Of a DNA stretch of 64,000 nucleotides, positions 7,604-16,728 are shown in pieces (position 1 is the first letter of the stretch; every line of letters starts with the position of its first letter). Position numbers and translations under genes: made by a program. Below the pieces are notes generated by a model. It saw nothing but the letters and a program-made list of their open reading frames with translations. It did not search any database and was not told the origin of the DNA. This DNA is from Mucilaginibacter empetricola (GTDB lineage: Bacteria; Bacteroidota; Bacteroidia; Sphingobacteriales; Sphingobacteriaceae), in the NCBI RefSeq assembly GCF_024808665.1, contig NZ_JANUBZ010000003.1, forward strand, positions 62,001-126,000, written 5' to 3'.

Positions 7604-7676
7604 GCCTCCTTAGCTCAGCTGGTAGAGCGACTGACTTGTAATCAGTAGGTCATTGGTTCGATCCCGATAGGAGGCT
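7604..7676 (+). tRNA. tRNA-Thr (anticodon TGT)
   Basis: A full cloverleaf is visible: acceptor GCCTCCT / AGGAGGC, D-arm GCTC/GAGC, anticodon stem ACTGA/TCAGT with loop CTTGTAA (anticodon 7637-7639), and T-arm ATTGG/CCGAT with TTCGATC. The discriminator is T, and CCA is not encoded. A37 is available for t6A modification. It is the first gene of the tRNA-tuf operon. Confidence 0.96.
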
Positions 7677-7677
7677 C

Positions 7678-7739
7678 TGTTAATTTCGGAATTGTAGTGT
7701 TTAGCTTCAATCTTGGACATTGCGAAACCGAAATCAACA
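7678..7739 (+). repeat. imperfect inverted repeat filling the tRNA-Thr/tRNA-Tyr spacer
   Basis: TGTTAATTTCGG (7678-7689) and CCGAAATCAACA (7728-7739) are reverse complements with one mismatch and bracket the whole spacer. In the transcript they could form a hairpin between the two tRNAs and so mark RNase processing sites. Confidence 0.6.
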
Positions 7740-7742
7740 AAT

Positions 7743-7826
7743 GGGGGGATACCAGAGCGGTCAAATGGGACGGACTGTAAATCCGTTGCTTCGGCTACGA
7801 AGGTTCGAATCCTTCTCCCCCCACCA
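7743..7826 (+). tRNA. tRNA-Tyr (anticodon GTA), CCA encoded
   Basis: A type II tRNA with a long variable arm. The acceptor is GGGGGGA / TCCCCCC with discriminator A and an encoded CCA (7824-7826). The anticodon stem ACGGA/TCCGT carries loop CTGTAAA with GTA at 7777-7779. The A36-A37-A38 run is the recognition context of MiaA. It is the only one of the five tRNAs here with an encoded CCA. Confidence 0.96.
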
Positions 7827-7830
7827 ATTA

Positions 7831-7891
7831 GTTGGCAGTTGTCAGTTTTTAGTTTGCAGTTATTGCAAACTGATTACCGGTAACTGCTAAC
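7831..7891 (+). repeat. nested imperfect palindrome in the tRNA-Tyr/tRNA-Gly spacer
   Basis: The inner perfect arms AGTTTGCA (7851-7858) and TGCAAACT (7864-7871) enclose loop GTTAT. The outer arms GTTGGCAGTT (7831-7840) and AACTGCTAAC (7882-7891) match with one mismatch. The spacer is built from repeated CAGTT words, which also fill the next spacer (7974-8060). Confidence 0.65.
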
Positions 7892-7900
7892 TTAATAAAA

Positions 7901-7973
7901 GCGGAAGTAGCTCAGTTGGTAGAGCGATAGCCTTCCAAGCTATAGGTCGCGAGTTCGAACCTCGTCTTCCGCT
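7901..7973 (+). tRNA. tRNA-Gly (anticodon TCC)
   Basis: Acceptor GCGGAAG / CTTCCGC, D-arm GCTC/GAGC, anticodon stem ATAGC/GCTAT with loop CTTCCAA (TCC at 7934-7936), T-arm GCGAG/CTCGT with TTCGAAC, discriminator T. CCA is not encoded. It is the third tRNA of the operon. Confidence 0.96.
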
Positions 7974-8060
7974 CAGTTACAGTTGGCGGTATGCAGTGAA
8001 CAGTTTGTAGATAAGTTTTTAATTGCTAACCGGGAACTAATAACTGGAAACTAAAAATTA

Positions 8061-8132
<72 letters not shown>

Positions 8133-8191
8133 CACTTAGGAAATAAAAGAATTTAAAGTATAAATTAACCTACAATAATTAAATATAAGTC

Positions 8192-9379
8192 ATGGCAAAA
8201 GAAAAGTTTGACCGCAGTAAACCGCACTTAAACATCGGTACAATCGGTCACGTTGACCACGGTAAAACAACCCTTACCGCAGCTATTACCAAAGTATTGG
8301 CTGATAAAGGTTTCTCAGAAGCTCGTTCTTTCGATTCAATCGATTCGGCTCCTGAAGAAAAAGAGCGTGGTATTACAATTAATACAGCACACGTTGAGTA
8401 TTCAACTGCTACACGTCACTATGCACACGTTGACTGTCCAGGTCACGCTGACTATGTGAAAAACATGGTTACTGGTGCTGCCCAAATGGACGGTGCAATT
8501 ATAGTTGTTGCTGCTACTGACGGTCCTATGCCTCAAACACGTGAACACATCTTGTTAGCTCGCCAGGTTGGTGTGCCTTCATTGGTTGTGTTTATGAATA
8601 AAGTTGATATGGTTGATGATCCGGAATTGTTGGAATTAGTTGAAATGGAAATCCGTGAATTATTATCATTCTACGAATATCCAGGTGATGATATCCCTGT
8701 AATTCAAGGTTCGGCTCTTGGTGGCTTAAACGCTGATCCAAAATGGGTTGAAAAAATCATGGAATTAATGGATGCAGTTGATGCACACATTCCAATTCCT
8801 CCACGTTTAACTGATTTACCTTTCTTGATGCCTGTTGAAGACGTATTCTCGATCACTGGTCGTGGTACTGTAGCAACTGGTCGTATCGAGCGTGGTGTAA
8901 TCAATTCAGGTGAGCAAGTTGACATCCTTGGTATGGGTGCTGAAAACTTGAAATCAACTGTAACTGGTGTTGAAATGTTCCGTAAGATTCTTGATAGAGG
9001 TGAAGCTGGTGACAACGTAGGTTTATTATTACGTGGTATTGAAAAAACTGATATCCGTCGTGGTATGGTTATTTGCAAACCAGGTTCAGTAACTCCTCAC
9101 ACAGATTTCAAAGCAGAAGTTTACGTATTATCAAAAGCAGAAGGTGGTCGTCACACTCCATTCTTCAATAAATACCGTCCGCAATTCTATTTCCGTACAA
9201 CAGACGTTACAGGTGAAATCACCTTAGCTGAAGGCGTAGAAATGGTTATGCCAGGTGATAACGTTACCATCACTGTAAAGTTGATCAACGCTATCGCAAT
9301 GGAAAGAGGCTTACGTTTCGCTATCCGTGAAGGTGGCAGAACAGTAGGTGCTGGTCAGGTAACTGAAATTTTGAAATAA
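8192..9379 (+). CDS. tuf: elongation factor Tu
   Basis: This 395-residue protein is a complete EF-Tu, the GTPase that delivers aminoacyl-tRNA to the ribosomal A site. The G motifs are all present: P-loop [11 protein letters not shown], switch I with [21 protein letters not shown], and NKVDMVDD. Domain 2 ([13 protein letters not shown]) and domain 3 ([12 protein letters not shown], through [14 protein letters not shown]) follow at normal length. The start ATG has no Shine-Dalgarno, the usual state for highly expressed Bacteroidota genes. It is co-transcribed with the four upstream tRNAs in the same order as E. coli thrU-tyrU-glyT-thrT-tufB. A hairpin follows it, which may attenuate transcription into tRNA-Trp and secE. 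Confidence 0.98.
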   Translation: MAKEKFDRSKPHLNIGTIGHVDHGKTTLTAAITKVLADKGFSEARSFDSIDSAPEEKERGITINTAHVEYSTATRHYAHVDCPGHADYVKNMVTGAAQMDGAIIVVAATDGPMPQTREHILLARQVGVPSLVVFMNKVDMVDDPELLELVEMEIRELLSFYEYPGDDIPVIQGSALGGLNADPKWVEKIMELMDAVDAHIPIPPRLTDLPFLMPVEDVFSITGRGTVATGRIERGVINSGEQVDILGMGAENLKSTVTGVEMFRKILDRGEAGDNVGLLLRGIEKTDIRRGMVICKPGSVTPHTDFKAEVYVLSKAEGGRHTPFFNKYRPQFYFRTTDVTGEITLAEGVEMVMPGDNVTITVKLINAIAMERGLRFAIREGGRTVGAGQVTEILK

Positions 9380-9401
9380 GAATTTCAAAAAGGTTAATTA
9401 G

Positions 9402-9440
9402 AAACATAAGTCTGCCGGTTAAAAAGCGGACTTATGTTTT
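9402..9440 (+). terminator. hairpin between tuf and tRNA-Trp (attenuator or terminator)
   Basis: AAACATAAGTCTGC (9402-9415) pairs with GCGGACTTATGTTT (9426-9439) over 14 bp with one wobble and a 10-nt loop. Only four T follow, interrupted by C, so partial termination or RNA processing is more likely than a full stop. Confidence 0.7.
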
Positions 9441-9454
9441 CTTAGTTATAATAA

Positions 9455-9525
9455 ACGGGAATAGTTCAACGGTAGAATAGAGGTCTCCAAAACCTTTGAT
9501 CAGGGTTCGAATCCTTGTTCCCGTG
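9455..9525 (+). tRNA. tRNA-Trp (anticodon CCA)
   Basis: Acceptor ACGGGAA / TTCCCGT, D-arm GTTC/GAAT, anticodon stem GAGGT/ACCTT with loop CTCCAAA (CCA at 9487-9489), T-loop TTCGAAT, discriminator G. The 3' CCA is not encoded. A36-A37-A38 suits MiaA. It lies between tuf and secE, a place seen in several bacterial phyla but not in E. coli. Confidence 0.95.
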
Positions 9526-9543
9526 CAAATAGTAAATAACAAA

Positions 9544-9738
9544 ATGGCTAAAGTATCTGAGTATATTAAAGAGTCTTACATAGAGTTAACCCAAAAAGTT
9601 ACCTGGCCAACGTGGACCGAATTGGTAAACAGTTCAATTTTAGTATTGGTTGCTGCGTTTATTATTGCGTTTTTGATTTTGATAATGGATCAGAGCATAA
9701 ATTTTGTATTAAAACAATTTTATACTTCACTAACCTAA
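9544..9738 (+). CDS. secE: preprotein translocase subunit SecE
   Basis: The true start is the ATG giving MAKVSEYIKES; a longer frame that begins inside tRNA-Trp is spurious. The 64-residue protein has the minimal SecE form: an amphipathic helix with the conserved QKVTWPTWTEL motif and a single membrane helix (SILVLVAAFIIAFLILI). SecE clamps SecY in the inner-membrane translocon. It begins 18 nt after the tRNA-Trp and is followed 15 nt later by nusG, the usual bacterial pair. Confidence 0.95.
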   Translation: MAKVSEYIKESYIELTQKVTWPTWTELVNSSILVLVAAFIIAFLILIMDQSINFVLKQFYTSLT

Positions 9739-9753
9739 TAGCATAACGGAACG

Positions 9754-10296
9754 ATGAGCGATCAATTAAAATGGTATGTGGTTAGAGCTATTAGCGGCAA
9801 GGAAAAAAAGGTAAAACAATATATTGACGCTGAAATTAATCGTTTAGGTATTACACATTTGGTACCTCAGGTATTAATACCTACCGAGAAATACTATCAA
9901 ATGCGCGATGGAAAGAAAATTGCAAAAGAACGCAACTTTTTTCCTGGTTATGTATTGATGGAAGCGGCTCTTGATGCTGAGATTGAGCACATCATCAAAA
10001 ATATAAATAGTGTTATAGGTTTTTTAGGTGATAAAGCCGGTAATGCTATTCCTTTGCGCCAGGCAGAAGTTAACCGTATTTTAGGTAAGGTTGACGAAAT
10101 GAGCGCACAGGGTGAAACAATGAATGTGCCTTATTATGTAGGTGAGGGTGTAAAAGTGATGGACGGACCTTTCAACGGATTTAGCGGGGTGATTGAAGAG
10201 GTTAATGAGGAAAAGAAAAAATTGAAAGTAATGGTAAAGATATTCGGTCGTCGTACGCCGCTCGAATTGAATTACATGCAGGTAGAGAAAGAATAA
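9754..10296 (+). CDS. nusG: transcription termination/antitermination protein NusG
   Basis: The 180-residue protein has the NGN domain ([19 protein letters not shown], through a [16 protein letters not shown] segment) and a C-terminal KOW domain ([19 protein letters not shown]). NusG binds RNA polymerase, raises processivity and couples it to ribosomes or Rho. It is a housekeeping NusG by position directly behind secE, not a specialised UpxY/RfaH-type paralogue. An imperfect palindromic repeat fills the spacer before rplK. Confidence 0.97.
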   Translation: MSDQLKWYVVRAISGKEKKVKQYIDAEINRLGITHLVPQVLIPTEKYYQMRDGKKIAKERNFFPGYVLMEAALDAEIEHIIKNINSVIGFLGDKAGNAIPLRQAEVNRILGKVDEMSAQGETMNVPYYVGEGVKVMDGPFNGFSGVIEEVNEEKKKLKVMVKIFGRRTPLELNYMQVEKE

Positions 10297-10432
10297 TTTG
10301 TGAATGGTTAAATAGTTGATTACGTGAGTAGTTGACTTTTTCCATTGCAAAATAAATAATAATATTAAAGGTGTTTGACAGATTGATAAAGAGCCGACCG
10401 CTCACCACTCACTCAATCAACCACTTCACTAA
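10297..10432 (+). repeat. imperfect inverted repeat in the nusG-rplK spacer
   Basis: The left arm, about 10297-10335, reads words such as GTGAATGGTT, AGTTGATTA and GTGAGTAGTTGA. The right arm (10401-10432), read on the minus strand, gives GTGAAGTGGTTGATTGAGTGAGTGG. The arms share the same words with indels. Similar words recur at 52627-52720, so this looks like a dispersed intergenic repeat family of this genome. An overlap with the rplK-rplA leader used by L1 in other bacteria was not resolved. Confidence 0.55.
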
Positions 10433-10494
10433 AAATCTTAAATGTTACTTAGCTTCCACTTACTAACATTGAGTTATAATTTAAATAAATAAAA

Positions 10495-10935
10495 ATGGCA
10501 AAAGAAGTCGGTGCGATGGTGAAGCTGCAGGTAAAGGGCGGCGCTGCAAATCCATCACCTCCAATTGGCCCTGCATTGGGTGCAAAAGGGGTGAACATTA
10601 TGGAGTTTTGCAAGCAGTTCAATGCACGTACCCAGGATAAACCTGGTAAAGTGTTACCTGTGCTTATTACTGTTTATGTCGACAAGTCATTCGATTTTAT
10701 CATCAAAACTCCACCGGTTGCCATCCAGTTATTGGAAGCAACAGGTTTAAAGAGTGGTTCGGCTGAACCTAACCGTAAAAAGGTTGCCAGTGTAAACTGG
10801 ACCCAGGTTGAGACTATAGCCAAAGATAAAATGGTTGATTTGAATGCATTTACAGTAGAATCAGCCATGAAAATGGTGGCGGGAACTGCCCGCAGTATGG
10901 GGATAACCGTATCAGGTACGGCACCCTGGAATTAA
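10495..10935 (+). CDS. rplK: 50S ribosomal protein uL11
   Basis: The 146-residue protein is a standard uL11: an N-terminal domain with [20 protein letters not shown], and a C-terminal rRNA-binding domain ending in [15 protein letters not shown]. It forms the base of the L7/L12 stalk in the GTPase centre. The ATG follows an A-rich stretch (AAATAAATAAAA) without a Shine-Dalgarno. rplA follows after 27 nt. Confidence 0.97.
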   Translation: MAKEVGAMVKLQVKGGAANPSPPIGPALGAKGVNIMEFCKQFNARTQDKPGKVLPVLITVYVDKSFDFIIKTPPVAIQLLEATGLKSGSAEPNRKKVASVNWTQVETIAKDKMVDLNAFTVESAMKMVAGTARSMGITVSGTAPWN

Positions 10936-10962
10936 TTAATTTATACAAATCAGTTTAAGACA

Positions 10963-11661
10963 GTGGCTAGATTAACAAAAAATCAGAAAGTGGCACTCTC
11001 CAAAATTGAGGTGAACAAAGCGTATTCCTTACAGGATGCATCATCTTTGGTAAAAGATATTACTATCGCCAAATTTGACTCATCTGTTGATATAGATGTT
11101 CGTTTAGGTGTTGATCCGCGTAAAGCCAATCAAATGGTACGTGGTATTGCTACCTTACCTCATGGAACCGGTAAAACTGTACGTGTATTAGTTCTTTGTA
11201 CTCCTGATAAGGAACAAGAAGCTAAAGACGCAGGTGCAGATTTTGTAGGTTTGGATGATTATATTGCCAAAATTGAAGGCGGATGGACTGATGTTGATAT
11301 TATCATTACCATGCCAAGTGTTATGGCTAAAGTTGGTCGTTTGGGTCGTATTTTAGGCCCGCGTAACTTAATGCCTAACCCTAAATCAGGAACAGTAACT
11401 GCCGAAGTTGGTAAAGCTGTAACTGAGGTAAAAGGTGGTAAAATCGACTTCAAGGTTGATAAAACCGGTATTATCCATGCCTCAATAGGAAAAGTATCTT
11501 TCCCTGCTGATAAAATTTATGAAAATGCTTTGGAAGTATTACAAACCATTTCAAAATTGAAACCTTCAGCAGCAAAAGGAACATATTTCAAGAGTATTCA
11601 TATCTCTTCAACCATGTCGCCTGGAATTGAAATTGAAACTAAAACAGTAGCGGGGATCTAA
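10963..11661 (+). CDS. rplA: 50S ribosomal protein uL1 (GTG start)
   Basis: The 232-residue protein is full-length uL1, with the hallmark [21 protein letters not shown] segment in domain II and both rRNA-binding lobes intact ([20 protein letters not shown] near the N-terminus). It forms the L1 stalk at the E site and in other bacteria represses its own operon by binding the mRNA leader. The start is GTG, chosen because [12 protein letters not shown] is the expected N-terminus. rplJ follows after only 3 nt, so there is no separate rplJ leader. Confidence 0.96.
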   Translation: MARLTKNQKVALSKIEVNKAYSLQDASSLVKDITIAKFDSSVDIDVRLGVDPRKANQMVRGIATLPHGTGKTVRVLVLCTPDKEQEAKDAGADFVGLDDYIAKIEGGWTDVDIIITMPSVMAKVGRLGRILGPRNLMPNPKSGTVTAEVGKAVTEVKGGKIDFKVDKTGIIHASIGKVSFPADKIYENALEVLQTISKLKPSAAKGTYFKSIHISSTMSPGIEIETKTVAGI

Positions 11662-11664
11662 ATC

Positions 11665-12183
11665 ATGAATAAAGAAGAAAAACACGAATTAGTAATCGCC
11701 CTTACTGAACAAATGAAAGAGTATGGTAATTTTTATATTACCGATACTTCAGATTTGACAGTAGCAAAAATCAATAACATCCGTCGTAAATGTTTCGAAA
11801 GCGACATTACGATGCAGGTAGCAAAAAACAGCTTGATTAAAAAAGCTATGGAAGCTGCCGGCGGCGATTACACGCCAATTTATGATGTGCTTAAAGGTTC
11901 ATCATCAATTCTTTTCTCAAAATCAAGCACTGCTCCGGCAAAATTGATTAAACAGTTAAGAAAACAAGGCGAAAAACCGATTTTGAAAGCTGCTTACATT
12001 GATTCAGCTATCTTCATCGGCGATAATCAGTTAGATACTTTGATTAACTTAAAATCAAAAGAACAACTGGTTGGCGAGATCATCGGATTGTTACAATCAC
12101 CAGCGAAAAACGTTATTTCTGCATTACAATCAGGCGGAAACATCATTGCAGGTGTTGTAAAAACATTACAGGAAAGAGGTTAA
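11665..12183 (+). CDS. rplJ: 50S ribosomal protein uL10
   Basis: The 172-residue protein matches uL10: an N-terminal rRNA-binding domain (TDTSDLTVAKINNIRRKCFE, VAKNSLIKKAMEAAGG) and a C-terminal helix that carries L7/L12 dimers (NVISALQSGGNIIAGVVKTL). It begins 3 nt after rplA. The long rplJ leader that binds L10-L12 in E. coli therefore cannot exist in that place; any feedback must act on the wider operon. rplL follows after 59 nt. Confidence 0.95.
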   Translation: MNKEEKHELVIALTEQMKEYGNFYITDTSDLTVAKINNIRRKCFESDITMQVAKNSLIKKAMEAAGGDYTPIYDVLKGSSSILFSKSSTAPAKLIKQLRKQGEKPILKAAYIDSAIFIGDNQLDTLINLKSKEQLVGEIIGLLQSPAKNVISALQSGGNIIAGVVKTLQERG

Positions 12184-12242
12184 TCGAACACCTAAAAGTT
12201 TCGGAATTTAAAACAAAGCATTAAAAGAAAATTTAAAATAAA

Positions 12243-12626
12243 ATGGCGGATTTAAAAGCGTTTGCTGAACAGTTGGTAAACTTAACAGTAAAAGAAGTAA
12301 ACGAATTAGCTCAAATCTTAAAAGATGAGTATGGTATTGAGCCTGCTGCTGCAGCTGTTGCTGTTGCTGCTGCTCCTGCAGGTGGCGATGACTCTCCTGC
12401 TGCTGAAGCAGCACAAACTGCATTTGACGTTATCCTGAAAGAAGCAGGTGGCGCTAAATTAGCAGTTGTTAAATTAGTAAAAGACTTAACCGGCCTTGGC
12501 TTGAAAGAAGCTAAAGACTTAGTTGATGGTGCACCTAAAGAAGTTAAAACTGGTGTAACTAAAGAAGAAGCTGAATCTTTAAAGAAACAATTAGAAGAAG
12601 CCGGAGCAGTAGTTGAGGTTAAATAA
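12243..12626 (+). CDS. rplL: 50S ribosomal protein bL12 (L7/L12)
   Basis: The 127-residue acidic protein has the N-terminal dimerisation helices ([20 protein letters not shown]), an Ala/Pro-rich hinge with [15 protein letters not shown], and the globular factor-binding domain ([34 protein letters not shown]). It recruits EF-Tu, EF-G, IF2 and release factors as multiple copies on uL10. Two hairpin structures follow before rpoB and probably lower RNA polymerase synthesis relative to L12. Confidence 0.97.
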   Translation: MADLKAFAEQLVNLTVKEVNELAQILKDEYGIEPAAAAVAVAAAPAGGDDSPAAEAAQTAFDVILKEAGGAKLAVVKLVKDLTGLGLKEAKDLVDGAPKEVKTGVTKEEAESLKKQLEEAGAVVEVK

Positions 12627-12650
12627 GTTAACCGACACGAATATAGCATC

Positions 12651-12677
12651 AGACTCCGACCTTTTTGGTCGGGGTCT
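12651..12677 (+). terminator. rplL-rpoB attenuator hairpin
   Basis: AGACTCCGACC (12651-12661) pairs with GGTCGGGGTCT (12667-12677) over 11 bp with one wobble and loop TTTTT. Flanking AGCA/TGCT bases can extend the stem. No T tract follows. An attenuator in this same gap is known in E. coli. Confidence 0.7.
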
Positions 12678-12708
12678 ATTGCTGTTTATATAGTTTAGTG
12701 TTCAGATA

Positions 12709-12763
12709 TTAGTGATCAGAGACCAGAGGTAAGCCCCTCTAATCTTTAAACTCTAATCACTAA
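12709..12763 (+). repeat. nested inverted repeat upstream of rpoB
   Basis: The outer arms TTAGTGATCAGAG (12709-12721) and CTCTAATCACTAA (12751-12763) match with one mismatch; an inner AGAGG / CCTCT pair (12725-12729 with 12736-12740) sits inside. It follows the rplL hairpin and precedes the rpoB start by about 50 nt. Confidence 0.6.
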
Positions 12764-12814
12764 CCTCTTCAATACATCTATCACAGTTTATTAATAAACT
12801 AAAATTATAATCCC

Positions 12815-15800
12815 TTGGCAAACAAAAATAATCAAAGAGTAAATTTTGCAACCAGCAGGAAAGTATTGGATTATCCCGATTTTCTTGATGTGCAGCTGCA
12901 ATCTTTCCAGGAATTCTTTCAATTGGAAACTACCTCAGACAACCGTTATAAAGAAGGGTTGTTTAAAGTGTTTGCTGAAAATTTTCCTATCTCAGATTCA
13001 AGAAACATCTTCGTTTTAGAGTTTCTTGATTACTTTATTGATCCGCCACGCTATGATATACAGGAATGTATTGAGCGCGGATTAACTTACAGTGTGCCTT
13101 TAAAAGCCAAGCTTCGCTTATCATGTAACGATGAAGAGCACGAAGATTTTGAAACAATTGTACAGGATGTGTATTTGGGAACTATCCCTTATATGACTCC
13201 CAAAGGTACATTTGTTATCAATGGTGCCGAACGTGTAATTGTTTCTCAGTTACACCGTTCACCAGGTGTGTTTTTTGGACAAAGCCGCCACACAAACGGT
13301 ACTAAATTATACTCTGCCCGTGTTATTCCTTTTAAAGGTTCATGGATTGAGTTTGCTACAGACGTTAACAACGTGATGTATGCTTATATCGACCGTAAAA
13401 AGAAGTTCCCGGTAACTACTTTATTGCGTGCCATTGGTTATGACTCTGATAAAGATATCTTAGAACTATTTGAATTAGCTGACGAAGTTAAAGTTAGCAA
13501 ATCAGGTTTAAAGAAATTTATAGGTCGTAAACTGGCTGCAAGGGTACTTAAAAAATGGGTTGAAGACTTTGTGGATGAAGATACCGGCGAAGTTGTTTCT
13601 ATTGACCGTAACGAGATCATCCTGGAGCGTGAAACTGTGTTAGAAGACGATCATATTGATATGATCATTGATGCTGGTGTTAAAACCATCATCCTTAACA
13701 AAGAAGATGCTGCTACCAGTGGTGACTATACCATTATATACAATACTTTACAAAAAGATACTTCAAACTCCGAGAAAGAAGCGGTTGAGCATATCTACCG
13801 TCAATTACGTAACGCTGAACCACCTGATGAGGAAACTGCACGTGGTATCATTGATCGTTTGTTCTTCTCTGATAAGAGATATGACCTGGGTGATGTAGGC
13901 CGCTACCGCATCAACCGCAAGTTGAAACTAACTACTTCTGAAGAGACTAAAGTTTTAACTAAGCAGGACATTATTGCGATTGTTAAATATCTGATCAAAT
14001 TAATCAACTCAAAAGCTGAGGTGGATGATATTGACCACTTATCAAACCGTCGTGTACGTACGGTAGGTGAGCAGTTATATGCTCAGTTTGGTGTAGGTTT
14101 AGCACGTATGGCCCGTACCATTCGTGAGCGTATGAACATTCGTGACAACGAAGTGTTCACACCAACCGACCTGATCAACGCGCGTACGTTATCATCAGTA
14201 ATCAACTCGTTCTTCGGAACAAACCAGTTATCACAGTTCATGGACCAAACCAACCCACTGGCAGAGATCACGCACAAGCGTCGTCTGTCAGCCCTAGGGC
14301 CCGGTGGTCTGTCACGTGAGCGTGCAGGTTTCGAGGTTCGTGACGTACACTATACCCACTATGGTCGTTTGTGTACTATCGAAACTCCCGAAGGACCAAA
14401 CATTGGTTTGATATCTTCACTTTGCGTACACGCAAAGATTAACAACTTAGGCTTTATCGAAACACCATATAAACGTGTGGTTGAAGGTAAAGTACAAGTT
14501 CAGGAAGAAGTTATTTACCTTTCTGCAGAAGACGAAGACGGTAAAACAATAGGCCAGGCAAATGCACATTATGATGATAATGGTGTTTTTGCTACTCCTA
14601 AAGTAAAAGCTCGTTTTGAAGGTGACTTCCCGATTATTGAGCCTGAAAGATTGGATTTGATGGATATTGCTCCAAATCAGATCACTTCTATCGCGGCTTC
14701 ATTAATTCCGTTCCTTGAGCATGATGATGCTAACCGTGCATTGATGGGATCGAACATGCAACGCCAGGCAGTGCCTTTGTTGCGTCCTGAAGCTCCTATT
14801 GTTGGTACAGGTTTGGAAGGCCGTGTAGCAAAAGACTCTCGTACCTTAATCAATGCCGAAGGCGATGGTGAGGTTGAGTATGTTGATGCTAACGAAATTC
14901 GTATCCGTTATGACCGTAATGAATTAGATCGTTTAATATCTTTTGATGGTGATTCAAAAAGCTATCGTTTAACTAAATTCAAGAAAACTAACCAGAGTAC
15001 TACCATCAACCTTAAGCCAATTGTTAAAAAAGGCGAGCGTGTTGAAAAGGGACAGGTACTTTGCGAAGGATATGCTACACAAAATGGTGAGCTGGCTTTG
15101 GGCCGTAACCTTAAAGTAGCGTTCATGCCTTGGCAGGGTTACAACTTTGAGGATGCGATTGTAATTTCTGAGCGTGTTGTTTCTCAGGATATATTTACAT
15201 CGCTTCACGTTGAAGAATTTGAGCTTGAAGTACGTGATACCAAACGTGGGGAAGAAGAATTAACACCAGATATCCCTAACGTATCAGAAGAAGCTACTAA
15301 AGATTTGGACGAAGACGGTATTATCCGTGTTGGTGCCGAAGTAAAAGAAGGCGACATCCTGATTGGTAAGATCACTCCAAAAGGTGAATCAGATCCTTCT
15401 CCGGAAGAAAAACTGTTACGTGCTATATTTGGTGATAAAGCTGGTGACGTGAAAGATGCGTCATTAAAAACTCCACCATCTATTGCAGGTGTGGTTATTG
15501 ATACCAAATTGTTCTCACGTGCTAAAAAAACTTCAAAAGCTGAAGAAAAAGCACAGTTAGAAAAACTGGATAACAAACACGAAAAAGCAATAAAAGATCT
15601 TAAAAATACTTTAATTGAAAAGTTATTTGAGATTGTTAACGGTAAAACATCACAAGGTGTTTATAACGTTTACAAAGAATTGCACGTGCCAAAAGGTGTT
15701 AAATTTACTCAGAAAATATTAGTTGAGCTTAGTTACGAAAACATTAACCCAACTAAATGGACAACTGATGATGACAAAAACGATCAGATAAAAATCCTTC

Positions 15801-16618
15801 TTCACAACTATAACATTAAAGTTAATGAGGAATTAGGTGCTTACCGTCGTGATAAATTTGCTATCAGTGTGGGTGATGAGTTACCATCAGGTATCGTACA
15901 AATGGCTAAAGTTTACATCGCTAAAAAGCGTAAACTTAAAGTGGGTGATAAAATGGCGGGCCGTCACGGTAACAAAGGTATTGTGGCACGTATTGTACGT
16001 GACGAAGACATGCCTTTCCTTGAAGACGGAACACCGGTTGATATTGTGTTGAACCCGCTGGGTGTACCTTCACGTATGAACTTGGGTCAGATTTACGAAA
16101 CTGTATTAGGATGGGCCGGTAAAGAGCTGGGTATTAAATTTGCTACTCCAATTTTTGATGGTGCAAGCCATGAAGAGGTAGAAGAGTGGGTTAAAAAGGC
16201 AAACTTACCTGAATCAGGCCGTACTTACTTATATAACGGTTTAACAGGCGACCGCTTTGACCAGCAAACCACTGTAGGTATTATCTACATGCTTAAACTG
16301 GGACACATGGTTGATGATAAGATGCACGCACGTTCAATTGGGCCATACTCATTAATTACACAACAACCATTGGGTGGTAAAGCACAATTTGGTGGTCAGC
16401 GTTTTGGTGAGATGGAGGTTTGGGCATTGGAAGCATTTGGTGCATCAAACATATTGCAGGAAATATTAACCGTTAAATCGGATGATGTTATCGGCCGTGC
16501 CAAAACATACGAAGCTATTGTTAAAGGCGAAAATCTGCCAACGCCATCAGTTCCTGAATCATTCAACGTATTGGTTCATGAGTTAAGAGGTTTAGGCCTG
16601 GATATAACGCTTGAATAA
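12815..16618 (+). CDS. rpoB: RNA polymerase beta subunit (TTG start)
   Basis: The 1267-residue protein is a complete beta subunit. Recognisable blocks include the lobe regions ([18 protein letters not shown]), the rifampicin-pocket region ([20 protein letters not shown] and [20 protein letters not shown]), [17 protein letters not shown], and the C-terminal clamp ([20 protein letters not shown]). The rifampicin residues look like wild type ([16 protein letters not shown]). The start is TTG ([16 protein letters not shown]), weak for such an essential protein and without a Shine-Dalgarno. rpoC follows after 110 nt that hold a long hairpin. Confidence 0.98.
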   Translation: MANKNNQRVNFATSRKVLDYPDFLDVQLQSFQEFFQLETTSDNRYKEGLFKVFAENFPISDSRNIFVLEFLDYFIDPPRYDIQECIERGLTYSVPLKAKLRLSCNDEEHEDFETIVQDVYLGTIPYMTPKGTFVINGAERVIVSQLHRSPGVFFGQSRHTNGTKLYSARVIPFKGSWIEFATDVNNVMYAYIDRKKKFPVTTLLRAIGYDSDKDILELFELADEVKVSKSGLKKFIGRKLAARVLKKWVEDFVDEDTGEVVSIDRNEIILERETVLEDDHIDMIIDAGVKTIILNKEDAATSGDYTIIYNTLQKDTSNSEKEAVEHIYRQLRNAEPPDEETARGIIDRLFFSDKRYDLGDVGRYRINRKLKLTTSEETKVLTKQDIIAIVKYLIKLINSKAEVDDIDHLSNRRVRTVGEQLYAQFGVGLARMARTIRERMNIRDNEVFTPTDLINARTLSSVINSFFGTNQLSQFMDQTNPLAEITHKRRLSALGPGGLSRERAGFEVRDVHYTHYGRLCTIETPEGPNIGLISSLCVHAKINNLGFIETPYKRVVEGKVQVQEEVIYLSAEDEDGKTIGQANAHYDDNGVFATPKVKARFEGDFPIIEPERLDLMDIAPNQITSIAASLIPFLEHDDANRALMGSNMQRQAVPLLRPEAPIVGTGLEGRVAKDSRTLINAEGDGEVEYVDANEIRIRYDRNELDRLISFDGDSKSYRLTKFKKTNQSTTINLKPIVKKGERVEKGQVLCEGYATQNGELALGRNLKVAFMPWQGYNFEDAIVISERVVSQDIFTSLHVEEFELEVRDTKRGEEELTPDIPNVSEEATKDLDEDGIIRVGAEVKEGDILIGKITPKGESDPSPEEKLLRAIFGDKAGDVKDASLKTPPSIAGVVIDTKLFSRAKKTSKAEEKAQLEKLDNKHEKAIKDLKNTLIEKLFEIVNGKTSQGVYNVYKELHVPKGVKFTQKILVELSYENINPTKWTTDDDKNDQIKILLHNYNIKVNEELGAYRRDKFAISVGDELPSGIVQMAKVYIAKKRKLKVGDKMAGRHGNKGIVARIVRDEDMPFLEDGTPVDIVLNPLGVPSRMNLGQIYETVLGWAGKELGIKFATPIFDGASHEEVEEWVKKANLPESGRTYLYNGLTGDRFDQQTTVGIIYMLKLGHMVDDKMHARSIGPYSLITQQPLGGKAQFGGQRFGEMEVWALEAFGASNILQEILTVKSDDVIGRAKTYEAIVKGENLPTPSVPESFNVLVHELRGLGLDITLE

Positions 16619-16629
16619 TTATTGAATTA

Positions 16630-16666
16630 CTGAGGGATCGGAGTGCAACGTACTTTGACCCCTCAG
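16630..16666 (+). other. long hairpin in the rpoB-rpoC spacer
   Basis: CTGAGGG (16630-16636) pairs with CCCTCAG (16660-16666), and the stem continues inward (TCGGAGTG with TACTTTGA, wobbles included) around loop CAACG, with one A-C mismatch. No T tract follows, so an mRNA processing or pausing role is likelier than termination. Confidence 0.6.
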
Positions 16667-16716
16667 CAATTTTAAATTCAATAATTTATTAAACCAGTTC
16701 TTCAATAATTAAAAAA

Positions 16717-16725
16717 CAAAAGGAG
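16717..16725 (+). promoter_or_regulatory. Shine-Dalgarno of rpoC
   Basis: AAAAGGAG ends just 3 nt before the rpoC ATG at 16729. It is one of only three clear SD sequences noticed in front of core genes in this window, with rpsU and hpf. The spacing is tight, so strength is uncertain. Confidence 0.6.
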
Positions 16726-16728
16726 ACT

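Noticed and set aside
9496..9543. A longer secE start inside tRNA-Trp
   Set aside because: The extra 16 residues are translated tRNA sequence; the ATG at 9544 gives the normal SecE N-terminus.
11662..11664. An L10-binding leader of rplJ
   Set aside because: Only 3 nt separate rplA and rplJ, so the leader seen in E. coli cannot be in this place.
12208..12649. Open frames antisense to rplL, one rich in Gln
   Set aside because: They are shadows of the Ala-rich rplL codons (GCT read as AGC or CAG on the other strand) and have no own start signals.
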